Shown here piece by piece: positions 7,926-17,475 of a stretch of DNA of 64,000 nucleotides. The DNA lies in contig NZ_JAPPUX010000001.1 in the NCBI RefSeq assembly GCF_026712185.1, positions 186,001 through 250,000 on the forward strand. The letters are read 5' to 3'. The DNA is from Nocardioides pini. Lineage in GTDB: Bacteria > Actinomycetota > Actinomycetes > Propionibacteriales > Nocardioidaceae. Every line of letters starts with the position of its first letter. Position 1 is the first letter of the stretch. The position numbers and the translations under genes are program-made. The notes beneath the pieces were generated by a model. The model ran no database searches. It was not told the origin of the DNA and was given only the letters and a program-made list of their open reading frames with translations.

Positions 7926-9494
7926 ATGCCGCGCCACGACATCTCCGCGTTGGTGGCCGAGGCTGCCGACGACGTGCCCGACCGGCAGGCCCTCGTCGAG
8001 AGCGGCGGACGCTCGCTCACCTGGGCCGGGCTGGAGGACGAGGTCGCCCGCCTGGCGACCGGCCTCGGTAGCCACGGCATCCGTGCCGGGCAGCGCGTGA
8101 TGATCGCCGTCGGCAACCGCATCGAGTTCGTCACGACCTACCTCGGCGTCCTCCGGGCCCAGGTCGTCGCCGTGCCGGTCAACCCCCGGTCCGCCCCCGG
8201 CGAGCTCGCCCGGATGGTCGCCGACTCCGGCAGCCGGATGGTGGTCGCCGACGAGACCGCCGTCGACGTCGTACGGGCCGCGCTGGCCGAGCTGGCGCCC
8301 GACGTCGCCCGGCCGGTGGTGGTCGTCACCGGGGCCGCGCCCGGCGAGGGGGAGCTGGCCCTCGACGACCTCCGCGCGGACGTCGTACGCCCCGTGCCGC
8401 CGCTGCCGGACCCGGAGAAGCTCGCCGCCCTCCTCTACACCAGCGGGACGTCGGGCCTGCCCCGCGCGGCGATGCTCAGCCACCGCGCGCTGCTGGCCAA
8501 CATCGAGCAGGTCGCGGCGGTCGAGCCGCCGATGATGCACGGCGACGACGTGGTGCTCGGGGTGCTGCCGCTGTTCCACGTCTACGGCCTGAACGCCGTG
8601 CTCGGCGGGGTCCTGCGCCACCGCGCGCGGCTGCTCCTGGTCGAGCGCTTCGAGCCCCAGGCCGTGCTCGACCTCATCGACGACGAGGCGTGCAGCGTCG
8701 TACCGATCGCGCCGCCCGTCTTCGCCCACTGGCTGCCCGACGAGCACCTGCGCGAGCGGCTCGGGCCCGTCCGGCTCGTGCTGTCGGGGTCGGCGCCGCT
8801 CGAAGCCGCGGTGATCGAGGAGTTCACGTCGATCACCGGCATCCCCGTGCACCAGGGCTACGGGCTCACCGAGGCGTCGCCGGTGGTGACGAGCACGCTG
8901 TGCAGCCGCGAGCCGCGACCGGGCTCGGTGGGATCGGCGCTGCCCGGCATCGAGCTGCGGCTGGTCGACGAGACGTGGGGCCAGGTCGAGGGCGAGGACC
9001 CGGGTCAGATCCAGGTGCGCGGCGACAACCTGTTCAGCGGCTACTGGCCCGACGGGGCCGACGGCCCGGACGACGAGGGCTGGTACGCCACGGGCGACGT
9101 GGGCTTCCTCGACGCGAGCGGCGACCTGTTCCTGGTCGACCGGGTCAAGGACCTGGTGATCGTGAGCGGCTTCAACGTCTACCCGACCGAGGTGGAGGAC
9201 GTGCTCCGCGAGGTCGACGGGGTCGCCGACGCGGCCGTGATCGGGGTGCCCGACGAGGTGACCGGCGAGGCGGTCGTGGCGTACGTCGTCGCGTCGGCGG
9301 ACGGTCCCCATGCGGGCCGCCCCGCCGACCTGGCGGACGCCCTCCGGGCCCACGCCGAGGAGCGGCTCGCGCGCTTCAAGCAGCCCTCGCGCATCGAGGT
9401 CGTGGAGGCGCTGCCCCTCACCGTCACGGGCAAGGTCCAGAAGGGTCGGCTGCGGGGCATCGAGCGCCGCCGGGTGCAGGGGCTGCTCGAGTGA
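7926..9494 (+). CDS. Fatty-acid/acyl-CoA ligase (ANL superfamily)
   Basis: AMP-forming acyl-CoA synthetase, 522 residues: activates a carboxylate with ATP and passes it to CoA. P-loop YTSGTSGLPRAAM at 171-183 (the usual PKG is PRA), GYGLTEASPV (A5), YATGDVGF (A7), VKDLVIVSGFNVYPTEVE (A8) and the catalytic lysine in LPLTVTGKVQKG (A10). Overall similarity is to medium/long-chain fatty-acid ligases; chain length cannot be read. AAGGA at 7913-7917 supports the ATG. The glutaredoxin gene overlaps its stop by 4 bases (GTGA). Confidence 0.87.
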   Translation: MPRHDISALVAEAADDVPDRQALVESGGRSLTWAGLEDEVARLATGLGSHGIRAGQRVMIAVGNRIEFVTTYLGVLRAQVVAVPVNPRSAPGELARMVADSGSRMVVADETAVDVVRAALAELAPDVARPVVVVTGAAPGEGELALDDLRADVVRPVPPLPDPEKLAALLYTSGTSGLPRAAMLSHRALLANIEQVAAVEPPMMHGDDVVLGVLPLFHVYGLNAVLGGVLRHRARLLLVERFEPQAVLDLIDDEACSVVPIAPPVFAHWLPDEHLRERLGPVRLVLSGSAPLEAAVIEEFTSITGIPVHQGYGLTEASPVVTSTLCSREPRPGSVGSALPGIELRLVDETWGQVEGEDPGQIQVRGDNLFSGYWPDGADGPDDEGWYATGDVGFLDASGDLFLVDRVKDLVIVSGFNVYPTEVEDVLREVDGVADAAVIGVPDEVTGEAVVAYVVASADGPHAGRPADLADALRAHAEERLARFKQPSRIEVVEALPLTVTGKVQKGRLRGIERRRVQGLLE

Positions 9495-9730
9495 GCACCC
9501 CGCGCATCACCCTCTACACCCGCCCGGGCTGCCACCTGTGCGACGACGCCCGCGTGGTCGTCCAGGCCGTCTGCGCCGACCTGGGGGAGTCGTTCGAGGA
9601 GGTCGACATCACCGCCGACGACGAGCTCGAGGACCGCTTCGGCGAGGACGTCCCGGTGACCTTCGTCGACGGCAGGCAGCACGACTTCTGGCGGGTCGAC
9701 CCGACCCGCCTCCGGGCAGCACTGGGCTGA
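9491..9730 (+). CDS. Glutaredoxin-family thiol-disulfide protein
   Basis: 79-residue thioredoxin-fold protein beginning MSTPRITLYTRPGCHLCDDA, with a CHLC redox pair at 14-17, and VPVTFVDG as the cis-proline turn. This is the short glutaredoxin-like/DUF836 group common in actinobacteria. GTG 9491 overlaps the ligase stop (GTGA), so the two are translationally coupled; a functional link to the ligase is not evident. Confidence 0.85.
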   Translation: MSTPRITLYTRPGCHLCDDARVVVQAVCADLGESFEEVDITADDELEDRFGEDVPVTFVDGRQHDFWRVDPTRLRAALG

Positions 9731-9779
9731 CGTCGTCCCGACCGGGATGCCGATGGCTCCGTGACGTGTTGAGGACGGC

Positions 9780-10748
9780 GTGAGGCTCTCCCTGCTCGAC
9801 CGCTCCCGCACCCGTGTCGGCACCCCCGACGCCGAGGCGCTCGACGCGACCGTCGCCCGGGCGGTGCACGCCGAGCAGGTCGGCTACGACCGGTTCTGGG
9901 TCGCCGAGCACCACGCGGTGCCCGGCATCGCGTCCGGGACGCCCGCGGTCCTGCTGGCGGCGATCGGTGCCCGCACCGACAGGATCCGGCTCGGGTCGGG
10001 CGGCGTGATGCTGCCGCTGCACCAGCCGCTGGTGGTGGCCGAGCAGTTCCTCGTGCTCGCGGCCCTGCACCCCGGCCGGGTCGACCTCGGGCTGGGCCGC
10101 TCGCTCGGCTTCACGCCTCCGGTACGCCGCGCGCTGCGCCGCGACCACGAGGACGGCGACACCTTCGAGGGCGACCTCGTCGAGCTGCGCGGCTACCTCG
10201 AGGGCACCGCCGAGGTGACGGCGCGGCCCGCGACCGGCACGTCGGTGCCGATGCACGTGCTGGCCACCGGCCGCGGGCTGGAGGTCGCCGCACGGCTGGG
10301 GCTGCCCGTGGTCGTGGGCGGCCCCCTGCTGGGGTCGGCCGAGCTGGCCGGCGCGCTGGCGGCGTACCGCCGTGGGTTCCGCCCGCACCGCGGCAGCGAG
10401 CCACGGGTGACGGTGTCGCTGGACGTGCTCGTGGCGGACGACGACGCGACCGCCCGCGAGCTCGCCCTGCCCGAGGCGTGGGCGATGGCGCGCTCGCGCC
10501 AGACCGGCGAGTTCCCGCCGCTCGAGCCCACCGACGCCATCCGTGCGATCTCCTGGCCCGCCCAGGTGCAGCGACGGGTGGAGGCCTCGCTGGACCGCGC
10601 CGTGGCCGGGAGCGCCCCGACCGTGCGCCGGCGACTCGAGGCGCTGGTCGACGCCACGGGAGCCGACGAGCTGCTGGTGAGCGGGTCGACGTACGACCGG
10701 GAGGCCCTCCTCGCCTCGGACCGGATGCTGCGCGAGCTGCTGTCCTGA
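9780..10748 (+). CDS. Luciferase-like (LLM) flavin-dependent oxidoreductase
   Basis: 322-residue TIM-barrel protein of the bacterial luciferase/F420 oxidoreductase class. Seen: YDRFWVAEHHAVPGIASGTP, IRLGSGGVMLPLHQPLVVAE and HPGRVDLGLGRSLG, signature segments of the MsnO8-like LLM group. Cofactor (FMNH2 or F420H2) and substrate cannot be decided. Start GTG 9780 has GAGGA at 9771-9775, a rather short 4-base gap. It stands 49 bases after the glutaredoxin gene. Confidence 0.82.
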   Translation: MRLSLLDRSRTRVGTPDAEALDATVARAVHAEQVGYDRFWVAEHHAVPGIASGTPAVLLAAIGARTDRIRLGSGGVMLPLHQPLVVAEQFLVLAALHPGRVDLGLGRSLGFTPPVRRALRRDHEDGDTFEGDLVELRGYLEGTAEVTARPATGTSVPMHVLATGRGLEVAARLGLPVVVGGPLLGSAELAGALAAYRRGFRPHRGSEPRVTVSLDVLVADDDATARELALPEAWAMARSRQTGEFPPLEPTDAIRAISWPAQVQRRVEASLDRAVAGSAPTVRRRLEALVDATGADELLVSGSTYDREALLASDRMLRELLS

Positions 10749-10883
10749 GCGGGTGTGGCGCTGGGCGCGCAGACGTACCCACTTTGCCCGATGTCCCACC
10801 GAGCGCGGTCTGGTTGAGTTCCGAGGACCAAGGGACGCGCCACAGCGCCCTGCCGCGATCGTGACCGTCTCGAGGCTTCGACC

Positions 10884-11444
10884 ATGAACAGACACACACT
10901 CGCGGCGCTCGGCGCCGTGCCCTTCCTGGTCCTCGGGCTGACGACGCCCGCGCGGTCGACTCCCCCGGAGCGGATCCCGATCGACGAGGTCGCCGAGTTC
11001 GACTTCCCCCTCTGTGGCATCGACACCCACGTGCGTCTCACGGAGCAGGGAACCCTCACGGTGCGCTCCCGCGGCGAGGACGGGATCGCCTACTTCGCCG
11101 AGCGACTGGAGCGGGACGCGTACAACACCAACCTGGAGACCGGGCTGACAGTGCACGTCTCCCAGAGGATCCGTCCGCGAGACCAGCGCGTCGTCGACAA
11201 CGGCGACGGGACGCTCACCATCCATTGGCAAGCCACCCTCACCCAGACCGACTACGCGCCCGACGGGTCCGTCGCCTTCCGGACGGCAGGGCGCCAGACG
11301 GGCATCATCGTGGTGGAGGACGGCGGCACACCCTCCGACCCGGACGACGACGAGGTCATCTCCGAGGAGTACTCCGACCTGTACGGCCATGACGGTCGGG
11401 AGGGCACGGACTTCTGCGAGTGGTACGCCGCGGTCACCGGCTGA
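10884..11444 (+). CDS. Secreted protein of unknown function
   Basis: 186 residues with a clear signal peptide: MNRHTLAALGAVPFLVLGLT then a likely cleavage after TPARS. The mature part is acidic with two cysteines (near residues 45 and 179) that could form a disulfide, and alternating strand-like segments (HVRLTEQGTLTVRSRG, GTLTIHWQATLTQTD). I recognise no family. The 135 bases before it show no clear promoter. Confidence 0.7.
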   Translation: MNRHTLAALGAVPFLVLGLTTPARSTPPERIPIDEVAEFDFPLCGIDTHVRLTEQGTLTVRSRGEDGIAYFAERLERDAYNTNLETGLTVHVSQRIRPRDQRVVDNGDGTLTIHWQATLTQTDYAPDGSVAFRTAGRQTGIIVVEDGGTPSDPDDDEVISEEYSDLYGHDGREGTDFCEWYAAVTG

Positions 11445-11798
11445 GCCCTGGGCACAGTCGCGCCTCCGCGTGCTCGCGGGGATGCCGGGCGGGTCGGGTG
11501 GCTCGGCTGGGTTGATCGGGTCGTCCTGTCAGCCACCAGGCGGGCCCGCCGCGCCGGCACCCGGCCGGCCCGGACCAGCGCCGCCGGGTCACGCGAGCGT
11601 CTCGATCATGTGCTCGATTGCATCGGTTGCCGCCGACGTCGACCTCGCCCTGGACGACCCTCGGACGCCATGCCGAGCCGGTGTCCGGAGTGGCACCCGA
11701 GTCGCGTTGCGTTAGTCGCTCGTCACCCTCCGCGCAAGTCGAGGGACCCCCGCTTCGGGTGGGTCTTCTCACATGTGCTAGCCGCCCGTTCCGTCGTT

Positions 11799-11816
11799 TT
11801 GTTCAACCGTTCACAA
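11799..11816. promoter_or_regulatory. Rex operator in front of rex
   Basis: TTGTTCAACCGTTCACAA fits the Rex consensus TTGTGAA-N4-TTCACAA: the right half is perfect and the left differs at two bases. Its first six bases are also the likely -35 box, so bound Rex would block polymerase. Rex autoregulation is established in Streptomyces. Confidence 0.85.
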
Positions 11817-11821
11817 ACTCC

Positions 11822-11827
11822 TACAGT
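11822..11827 (+). promoter_or_regulatory. -10 box TACAGT of the rex-hem promoter
   Basis: TACAGT sits 17 bases after the possible -35 TTGTTC (11799-11804). Predicted start is near 11834, giving a leader of about 36 bases with GGAAAGAAG before GTG 11870. Confidence 0.55.
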
Positions 11828-11869
11828 GGCCGGGTCACGCGAGGTTCGCGGGACTGGAAAGAAGCAGCT

Positions 11870-12544
11870 GTGACCGCACGGACCCCCGACTCTGCCCGGG
11901 ACATCCCCGAGGCGACCGTCGCCAGGCTTCCCGTGTACCTGCGTGCCCTGACCGGCCTCGCCGAGAGCGGCACCACCACCTGCTCCAGCGAGGAGCTCGC
12001 CGCGTCTGCGGGGGTCAACAGCGCCAAGCTCCGCAAGGACCTGTCCTACCTCGGCAGCTACGGCACCCGCGGCGTGGGCTACGACGTGGAGTACCTCCGC
12101 TACCAGATCGCGCGCGAGATCGGCGTGACGCAGGACTGGCCCGTCGTCATCGTCGGCATCGGAAACCTCGGTCACGCGCTCGCGAACTACTCCGGCTTCC
12201 GCAGCCGCGGCTTCCGGGTGGTCGCGCTCCTCGACGCCGACCCCGCGCGCCACGACGAGGTGGTCGCCGGGCTCGACGTCCGCTCGTTCGAGGACCTCGA
12301 GTCGATCGTCACCGAGGACGCGGTCTCCATCGGCGTGATCGCCACGCCGGCGGTCGCCGCCCAGTCCGTCGCCGACCGCATGGTCGCCGCCGGCATCACC
12401 AGCATCCTCAACTTCGCCCCGACCGTCCTGACGGTGCCGCCGGGCGTCGACGTACGGAAGGTGGATCTGTCCATCGAGCTGCAGATCCTCGCCTACCACG
12501 AGCAGCGCAAGTCGGTCGCTCCCGGATCGGAGGTCGTGTCGTGA
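11870..12544 (+). CDS. rex: Redox-sensing transcriptional repressor Rex
   Basis: NADH/NAD+ ratio sensor that represses respiratory genes when NADH is low and leaves DNA when NADH is high. 224 residues: winged helix at about 15-85 (VNSAKLRKDLSYLGSYGTRG contains the recognition part), Rossmann domain with VVIVGIGNLGHAL (GxGxxG at 96-101), and a C-terminal swapped helix. Start GTG 11870 has GGAAAGAAG at 11855-11863; longer in-frame forms from 11618 would translate non-conserved sequence. GTGA overlap couples it to hemA, the same rex-hemA-hemC-hemD order as in Streptomyces. Confidence 0.96.
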   Translation: MTARTPDSARDIPEATVARLPVYLRALTGLAESGTTTCSSEELAASAGVNSAKLRKDLSYLGSYGTRGVGYDVEYLRYQIAREIGVTQDWPVVIVGIGNLGHALANYSGFRSRGFRVVALLDADPARHDEVVAGLDVRSFEDLESIVTEDAVSIGVIATPAVAAQSVADRMVAAGITSILNFAPTVLTVPPGVDVRKVDLSIELQILAYHEQRKSVAPGSEVVS

Positions 12545-13830
12545 GCGTCCTCGTCGTCGGCATCTCCCACAAGTCAGCCCCGGTCGAGCTGCTCGAGAAG
12601 CTCGCGCTCGACGCGGACGGCGCCACCAAGCTCATCCACGACGTGATGGGCGGTGACCACGTCTCCGAGGCGACGGCGATCGTGACCTGCAACCGCCTCG
12701 AGGTCTACGCCGAGGTCGACCGCTTCCACGGCAGCGTCGAGGACCTCTCCGGCCTCCTCGTCGCGCGTGCCGAGAAGTCCACCGAGGCGCTGCTCCCGCA
12801 CCTCTACGTCCATTACGACGAGGGCGCCGTCTCGCACCTCTTCCAGGTGGCCGCCGGCCTCGACTCGATGGTCGTGGGCGAGGGCCAGATCCTCGGCCAG
12901 ACCCGCGAGGCGCTGCGCGTCGGCCAGGAGCACGGCACCGTCGGCCCGGCGCTCAACACCCTCTTCCAGCAGGCGCTGCGCGTCGGCAAGCGCGCGCACG
13001 CCGAGACCGACATCGACCGCGCCGCCCCGTCGCTGGTCACCGCCGCGCTCGGGCGCAGCTCGGTGCCGGTCGCCGGCGCCAGGGCGCTCGTGATCGGCGC
13101 CGGTGCGATGGCGTCCCTCGCGGTGGCCCACCTGTCGCGCAGCGGCGCGGCCAGCATCTCGGTGCTCAACCGCACCGCAGCCCGTGCCGAGCGGCTCGCC
13201 GAGGAGTACGCCGCCACCTCGGTGCCGATGGAGCGGCTGACGGAGGAGCTCGCCACCGCCGACATCGTCATCTCCTGCACCGGCGCACCCGAGCCGCTGG
13301 TCCGCCTCGCCGACGTGGTCACCGCGCGCGGCAGGAGCGACCGGCCGCTGTGCGTGATCGACCTCGCGCTGCCGCACGACGTCGATCCGTCGCTGGCCGA
13401 CCTGCCGGGCGTGGAGCTGATCAACCTCGCGGGTCTCGCCGACGAGCTGCGCGGCCTCGAGGCCACCGCGGGCGTCGACGACGTACGCACCATCGTCGGC
13501 CAGGAGATCAGCGCCTTCCTGGCCGTACGCCGCCAGGCGAGCGTGACGCCCACCGTCGTCGCCCTGCGCTCCATGGCCACCTCGGTCGTCGACGCGGAGA
13601 TGGAGCGCCTGTCCGCGCGCGTGCCCGACCTCGACGACGCCACCCGCGCGGAGGTGCTCCACACCGTCCGCCGGGTCGCCGACAAGCTCCTCCACGAGCC
13701 GACCGTCCGGGTCAAGGAGCTGGCCGACGCCGAGCCGGCCGCGTCCTACACCGCGGCCCTGGCCGAGCTCTTCCGGCTCGACACCGACGCGGTCGACGCG
13801 ATCTCCCGCGCCGAGGGGGGCCAGACATGA
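12541..13830 (+). CDS. hemA: Glutamyl-tRNA reductase
   Basis: First committed step of C5-pathway tetrapyrrole synthesis: reduces glutamyl-tRNA(Glu) to glutamate-1-semialdehyde with NADPH; HemL, encoded at 18894, takes the product. 429 residues with TCNRLEVY (catalytic C50), HLFQVAAGLDSMVVGEGQIL and the NADPH domain ALVIGAGAMASLAVAHL. Overlaps rex (GTGA) and hemC (ATGA) by four bases, so synthesis is coupled to Rex and likely under Rex control. Confidence 0.96.
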   Translation: MSVLVVGISHKSAPVELLEKLALDADGATKLIHDVMGGDHVSEATAIVTCNRLEVYAEVDRFHGSVEDLSGLLVARAEKSTEALLPHLYVHYDEGAVSHLFQVAAGLDSMVVGEGQILGQTREALRVGQEHGTVGPALNTLFQQALRVGKRAHAETDIDRAAPSLVTAALGRSSVPVAGARALVIGAGAMASLAVAHLSRSGAASISVLNRTAARAERLAEEYAATSVPMERLTEELATADIVISCTGAPEPLVRLADVVTARGRSDRPLCVIDLALPHDVDPSLADLPGVELINLAGLADELRGLEATAGVDDVRTIVGQEISAFLAVRRQASVTPTVVALRSMATSVVDAEMERLSARVPDLDDATRAEVLHTVRRVADKLLHEPTVRVKELADAEPAASYTAALAELFRLDTDAVDAISRAEGGQT

Positions 13831-14780
13831 CCGCTCCCACGACCGCGCTGCGGCTCGGCACGCGTGCGTCCGCCCTCGCCACCACCCAGTCCGCGCTCGT
13901 CGCCGACCTCGTCCGCGAGCGCCTCGGCCGTGAGGTCGAGCTCGTCGAGGTCTCGACCGAGGGCGACCGCAGCGCCGCTCCGCTCGCCCAGATGGGTGGC
14001 ACCGGGGTCTTCGTCAGCGCCCTGCGCGACGCGCTGCTCGACGGCCACGTCGACTTCGCGGTGCACTCGCTGAAGGACCTCCCGACGACGCCCGCCGACG
14101 GCATCGCGCTGGCCGCGGTCCCGGTCCGCGAGGACCCACGCGACGTCGTGGTGGCCCGCGACGGCCTGACGCTCGGTGAGCTGCCCGTGGGCAGCCGCCT
14201 CGGCACCGGGTCGCCGCGCCGTGTCAGCCAGCTCGCGGCGCTCGGCCTGGGCCTGGAGCTGCAGGGGATTCGCGGCAACGTCGACACCCGCATCCGCAAG
14301 GTCCGCGACGGCGAGGTCGACGCGATCGTCCTCGCCCGCGCCGGGCTCGCGCGCCTGGGCCGGCTCGACGAGGCCACCGAGGTCCTCGACCCGCTCCAGA
14401 TGCTCCCCGCGCCCGGCCAGGGTGCGCTCGCCATCGAGTGCCGCTCCGACGACACCGAGCTGGTGGCGGCGCTGGCCCTGCTCGACGACCCCGCCACCCG
14501 CGCCGCGGTCACGGCCGAGCGCGCGGTGCTGTCCACCCTCGAGGCCGGCTGCTCGGCGCCGCTGGGTGCCCTGGCCGACGTCGTCGAGGGCGACGACGGC
14601 GAGGAGCTGTGGCTGCGCGCGGTGGTCCTGTCGGAGGACGGCGGCCTCTCGGTGCGGATGAGCGCCACCGGCCCCGTCACCGAGGCGGCCCGGATCGGAA
14701 CACGCCTCGCGAGCGACATGCTCGACGAGGGAGCAGCAGACCTGATGGAAGCACCACCAGTGAGGAATCAGCACGCATGA
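13827..14780 (+). CDS. hemC: Porphobilinogen deaminase (hydroxymethylbilane synthase)
   Basis: Joins four porphobilinogens into hydroxymethylbilane. 317 residues: LRLGTRASALA at the N-terminus, HSLKDLPT with the catalytic D84, GTGSPRRVSQL, and LEAGCSAPLGA whose C242 carries the dipyrromethane cofactor. GAGGGGGG just before ATG 13827 supports the start; both neighbours overlap by 4 bases. Confidence 0.96.
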   Translation: MTAPTTALRLGTRASALATTQSALVADLVRERLGREVELVEVSTEGDRSAAPLAQMGGTGVFVSALRDALLDGHVDFAVHSLKDLPTTPADGIALAAVPVREDPRDVVVARDGLTLGELPVGSRLGTGSPRRVSQLAALGLGLELQGIRGNVDTRIRKVRDGEVDAIVLARAGLARLGRLDEATEVLDPLQMLPAPGQGALAIECRSDDTELVAALALLDDPATRAAVTAERAVLSTLEAGCSAPLGALADVVEGDDGEELWLRAVVLSEDGGLSVRMSATGPVTEAARIGTRLASDMLDEGAADLMEAPPVRNQHA

Positions 14781-16429
14781 CGCGAGTACAGACCCCCCAC
14801 GCCACCAGCGCGCCCACCCCGGCCCAGGGCTGGGTGTCGTTCGTCGGCAGCGGACCCGGTGACCCGGGCCTGCTGACGGTGCGAGCCGTGGAGCTCCTCC
14901 AGGGTGCCGAGGTGATCGTGACCGAGGCCCCCGAGCACGTCGAGCTGGTCCGGCAGGTCCTCGGCCTCGTCGAGGGCCCCGACGGCCTCGTCGGCGGCCC
15001 GGAGATCGTCGACGGCGGCTTCGGCGAGGACGGCCAGCCCCTCACCCACGCCGCGCGCGCCAAGGTCGTCGTACGCCACGGCAAGAAGCAGCGCGTCGTC
15101 CGCCTGATGACCGGCGACCCGTTCCTCTACGCCTCGGGTCCCGAGGAGGCGCAGGCCTGCGTCAAGGCCGGCGTCGGCTTCGAGGTCGTCCCCGGCGTCT
15201 CCTCGGTGAGCGCTGTCCCGGCCTACGCCGGCATCCCGCTGACCACCAAGCGCCACAAGGAGATGGCCGTCGTCACGTGCGGCGACAAGATCGACTGGAG
15301 CGTCTACGGCGACGACCGCACGCTGGTCCTGCTCTCGGGGGTCGGCAGCATCGCCGAGACCGCCGCCGCGCTCGTCGAGGCCGGTCGCTCGCCCGAGACG
15401 CCGGTCGCGATGACCCGCGTGGGCACCACGACCGAGCAGCACACGCTCGTCTCCACGCTGGCCGACATCGCCGCCGACGCCCGCGCCGCGCGCATCGCCC
15501 CGCCGGCGATCACCGTCATCGGCGACGTCGTCGACCTGCGCCAGACGCTGTCGTGGTTCGAGACCAAGCCGCTGTTCGGCTGGCGTGCGCTGGTGCCCCG
15601 CACCAAGGAGCAGGCCGGCTCGCTGTCGCGCCGTCTGCGCGAGTACGGCGCCGTGCCCGAGGAGGTGCCGACCATCTCGGTCGAGCCGCCGCGCAACCCG
15701 CTCCAGATGGACAAGGCCGTCCGCGGCCTCGTCGAGGGCCGCTACGAGTGGATCGCCTTCACCTCGGTCAACGCGGTCAAGGCCGTGCGCGAGAAGTTCG
15801 AGGAGTACGGCCTCGACGCCCGCGCGTTCTCCGGGCTGAAGATCGCCGCGGTGGGTGACAAGACCGCCCAGGCGATCGCCGGCTGGGGCCTGCGCGCCGA
15901 CCTCGTCCCGTCCGGCGAGCAGTCCGCCGCCGGCCTGCTCGAGGAGTGGCCGCCCTACGACGAGGTGCTCGACCCGATCAACCGGGTCTTCCTGCCCCGC
16001 GCCGACATCGCGACCGAGAACCTCGTCGCCGGCCTGGTGGACCTCGGCTGGGAGTGCGACGACGTCACCGCCTACCGCACCGTGCGCGCCACCCCGCCGC
16101 CGGCGCCGGTCCGCGACGCGATCAAGACGGGCAAGTTCGACACGGTCGTGTTCACCTCGTCCTCGACGGTCCGCAACCTCGTCGGCATCGCCGGCAAGCC
16201 GCACCCCTCGACGATCATCGCGGTGATCGGCCCCCAGACGGCCAAGACCGCCGAGGAGCACGGCCTGCGGGTCGACGTGCTGGCCCCGACGCCCGACGTC
16301 GAGGTCCTCGTCGACGCGCTCGCCGACTTCGGTGCGGCGCGACGCCTCGCGATGCTCGAGGCCGGCGAGCCGGTCACGCGCCCGAGCGAGCGCACCGCGT
16401 CGGGTCGCCGCAAGGCCCGCGCCAAGTAG
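14777..16429 (+). CDS. hemD: Fused uroporphyrinogen-III C-methyltransferase / uroporphyrinogen-III synthase
   Basis: 550 residues in two enzymes. Residues about 18-265 are a CobA/SUMT-type SAM methyltransferase ([47 protein letters not shown]). Residues about 270-515 are HemD, which cyclises hydroxymethylbilane ([35 protein letters not shown]). The basic tail ends SGRRKARAK. The fusion is normal for actinobacteria and puts the branch point between heme and siroheme/corrin on one chain. ATG 14777 overlaps the hemC stop. Confidence 0.94.
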   Translation: MTRVQTPHATSAPTPAQGWVSFVGSGPGDPGLLTVRAVELLQGAEVIVTEAPEHVELVRQVLGLVEGPDGLVGGPEIVDGGFGEDGQPLTHAARAKVVVRHGKKQRVVRLMTGDPFLYASGPEEAQACVKAGVGFEVVPGVSSVSAVPAYAGIPLTTKRHKEMAVVTCGDKIDWSVYGDDRTLVLLSGVGSIAETAAALVEAGRSPETPVAMTRVGTTTEQHTLVSTLADIAADARAARIAPPAITVIGDVVDLRQTLSWFETKPLFGWRALVPRTKEQAGSLSRRLREYGAVPEEVPTISVEPPRNPLQMDKAVRGLVEGRYEWIAFTSVNAVKAVREKFEEYGLDARAFSGLKIAAVGDKTAQAIAGWGLRADLVPSGEQSAAGLLEEWPPYDEVLDPINRVFLPRADIATENLVAGLVDLGWECDDVTAYRTVRATPPPAPVRDAIKTGKFDTVVFTSSSTVRNLVGIAGKPHPSTIIAVIGPQTAKTAEEHGLRVDVLAPTPDVEVLVDALADFGAARRLAMLEAGEPVTRPSERTASGRRKARAK

Positions 16430-16469
16430 CCCGCACCCGCCGCCGCACCCGCTGGGGAAGGATGGAGAA

Positions 16470-17465
16470 GTGACCGAGGAGATGCACGTCCAGGGCCCGA
16501 CCATCCGACCCCGGCGGCTGCGGCGCACCCCTGCGCTGCGCCGCATGGTCGCCGAGACCCACGTCGTGCCCAGCTCGCTGGTCCTGCCGGTCTTCATCCG
16601 CGAGGGCCTCGCCGAGCCGCACCCGATCTCGTCGATGCCGGGCGTCGTCCAGCACTCCCGCGACTCGCTCAAGCGGGCGGTCGCCGAGGCGGCCGAGCTC
16701 GGCCTCGGCGGCGTGATGCTCTTCGGCATCCCCGAGCACAAGGACGCGAGGGGCTCGGGCGCGCTCGACCCGGCCGGCGTGCTCAACCTCGCGATCACCG
16801 ACGTGGTCGCCGAGGTGGGCGACCAGCTCACGGTCATGTCGGACCTGTGCCTCGACGAGTTCACCGACCACGGCCACTGCGGGCTGCTCACGCCCGACGG
16901 CGAGGTCGACAACGACCAGACGCTGGCGGCGTACGCCGAGATGGCCCTCGCGCAGGCCGCTGCCGGCGTCGACATGGTCGGCCCCAGCGGGATGATGGAC
17001 GGCCAGGTCGCCGTGGTCCGCGAGGCGCTCGACGCCGCCGGGCACACCCACGTGTCCGTGCTCGCCTACTCGGCGAAGTACGCCTCCGCCTTCTTCGGGC
17101 CCTTCCGCGAGGCCGTCGACTCCTCGCTCGTCGGCGACCGCCGCACCTACCAGCAGAACCCCGCCAACGCCCTCGAGGGCGTGCGGGAGGTGCTCCTCGA
17201 CGTCGCCGAGGGCGCCGACCTGGTGATGGTGAAGCCGGCCCTGCCCTACCTCGACGTCGTACGCCGCGTGCGCGACGCCGTCGACGTCCCGGTCGCCGCC
17301 TACAACGTCTCCGGCGAGTACGCCATGCTCGAGGCCGCCGCGGCCAACGGGTGGATCGACCGTGAGGCCGCCATCATGGAGACCCTGACGTCGATCCGCC
17401 GTGCCGGCGCCGACGTCATCCTCACCTACTGGGCCTCCGAGGCCGCCCGCCTGCTCCGCGCCTGA
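16470..17465 (+). CDS. hemB: Delta-aminolevulinic acid dehydratase
   Basis: Condenses two 5-aminolevulinates to porphobilinogen. 331 residues; Schiff-base lysines in [16 protein letters not shown] and [12 protein letters not shown]. The metal loop reads [14 protein letters not shown]: two of the three cysteines of the zinc type remain and the middle one is Asp. Start GTG 16470 has AAGGA at 16458-16462; the ATG at 16482 has GAGGAG directly against it, too close. It follows hemD by 40 bases and ends 10 bases from the convergent transglycosylase gene. Confidence 0.95.
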   Translation: MTEEMHVQGPTIRPRRLRRTPALRRMVAETHVVPSSLVLPVFIREGLAEPHPISSMPGVVQHSRDSLKRAVAEAAELGLGGVMLFGIPEHKDARGSGALDPAGVLNLAITDVVAEVGDQLTVMSDLCLDEFTDHGHCGLLTPDGEVDNDQTLAAYAEMALAQAAAGVDMVGPSGMMDGQVAVVREALDAAGHTHVSVLAYSAKYASAFFGPFREAVDSSLVGDRRTYQQNPANALEGVREVLLDVAEGADLVMVKPALPYLDVVRRVRDAVDVPVAAYNVSGEYAMLEAAAANGWIDREAAIMETLTSIRRAGADVILTYWASEAARLLRA

Positions 17466-17475
17466 CGGCGTCCGG

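Larger units (their letters stand above)
11445..11869. other. 425-bp intergenic region before rex
   Basis: Holds no convincing gene. Short open frames run through it, one of them into rex, but with random-looking residues. Near 11744-11765 is a small GC hairpin (GACCC...GGGTC) that may be a weak terminator; the right end carries the rex promoter and operator. Confidence 0.6.

Noticed and set aside
6993..9353. 786-codon minus-strand open frame over the HAD and ligase genes
   Set aside because: No family features and an antisense composition; it conflicts with two well-supported genes.
11618..11869. 84-codon N-terminal extension of rex
   Set aside because: It would run through the Rex operator and promoter and has no conserved residues; GTG 11870 has a good ribosome site.
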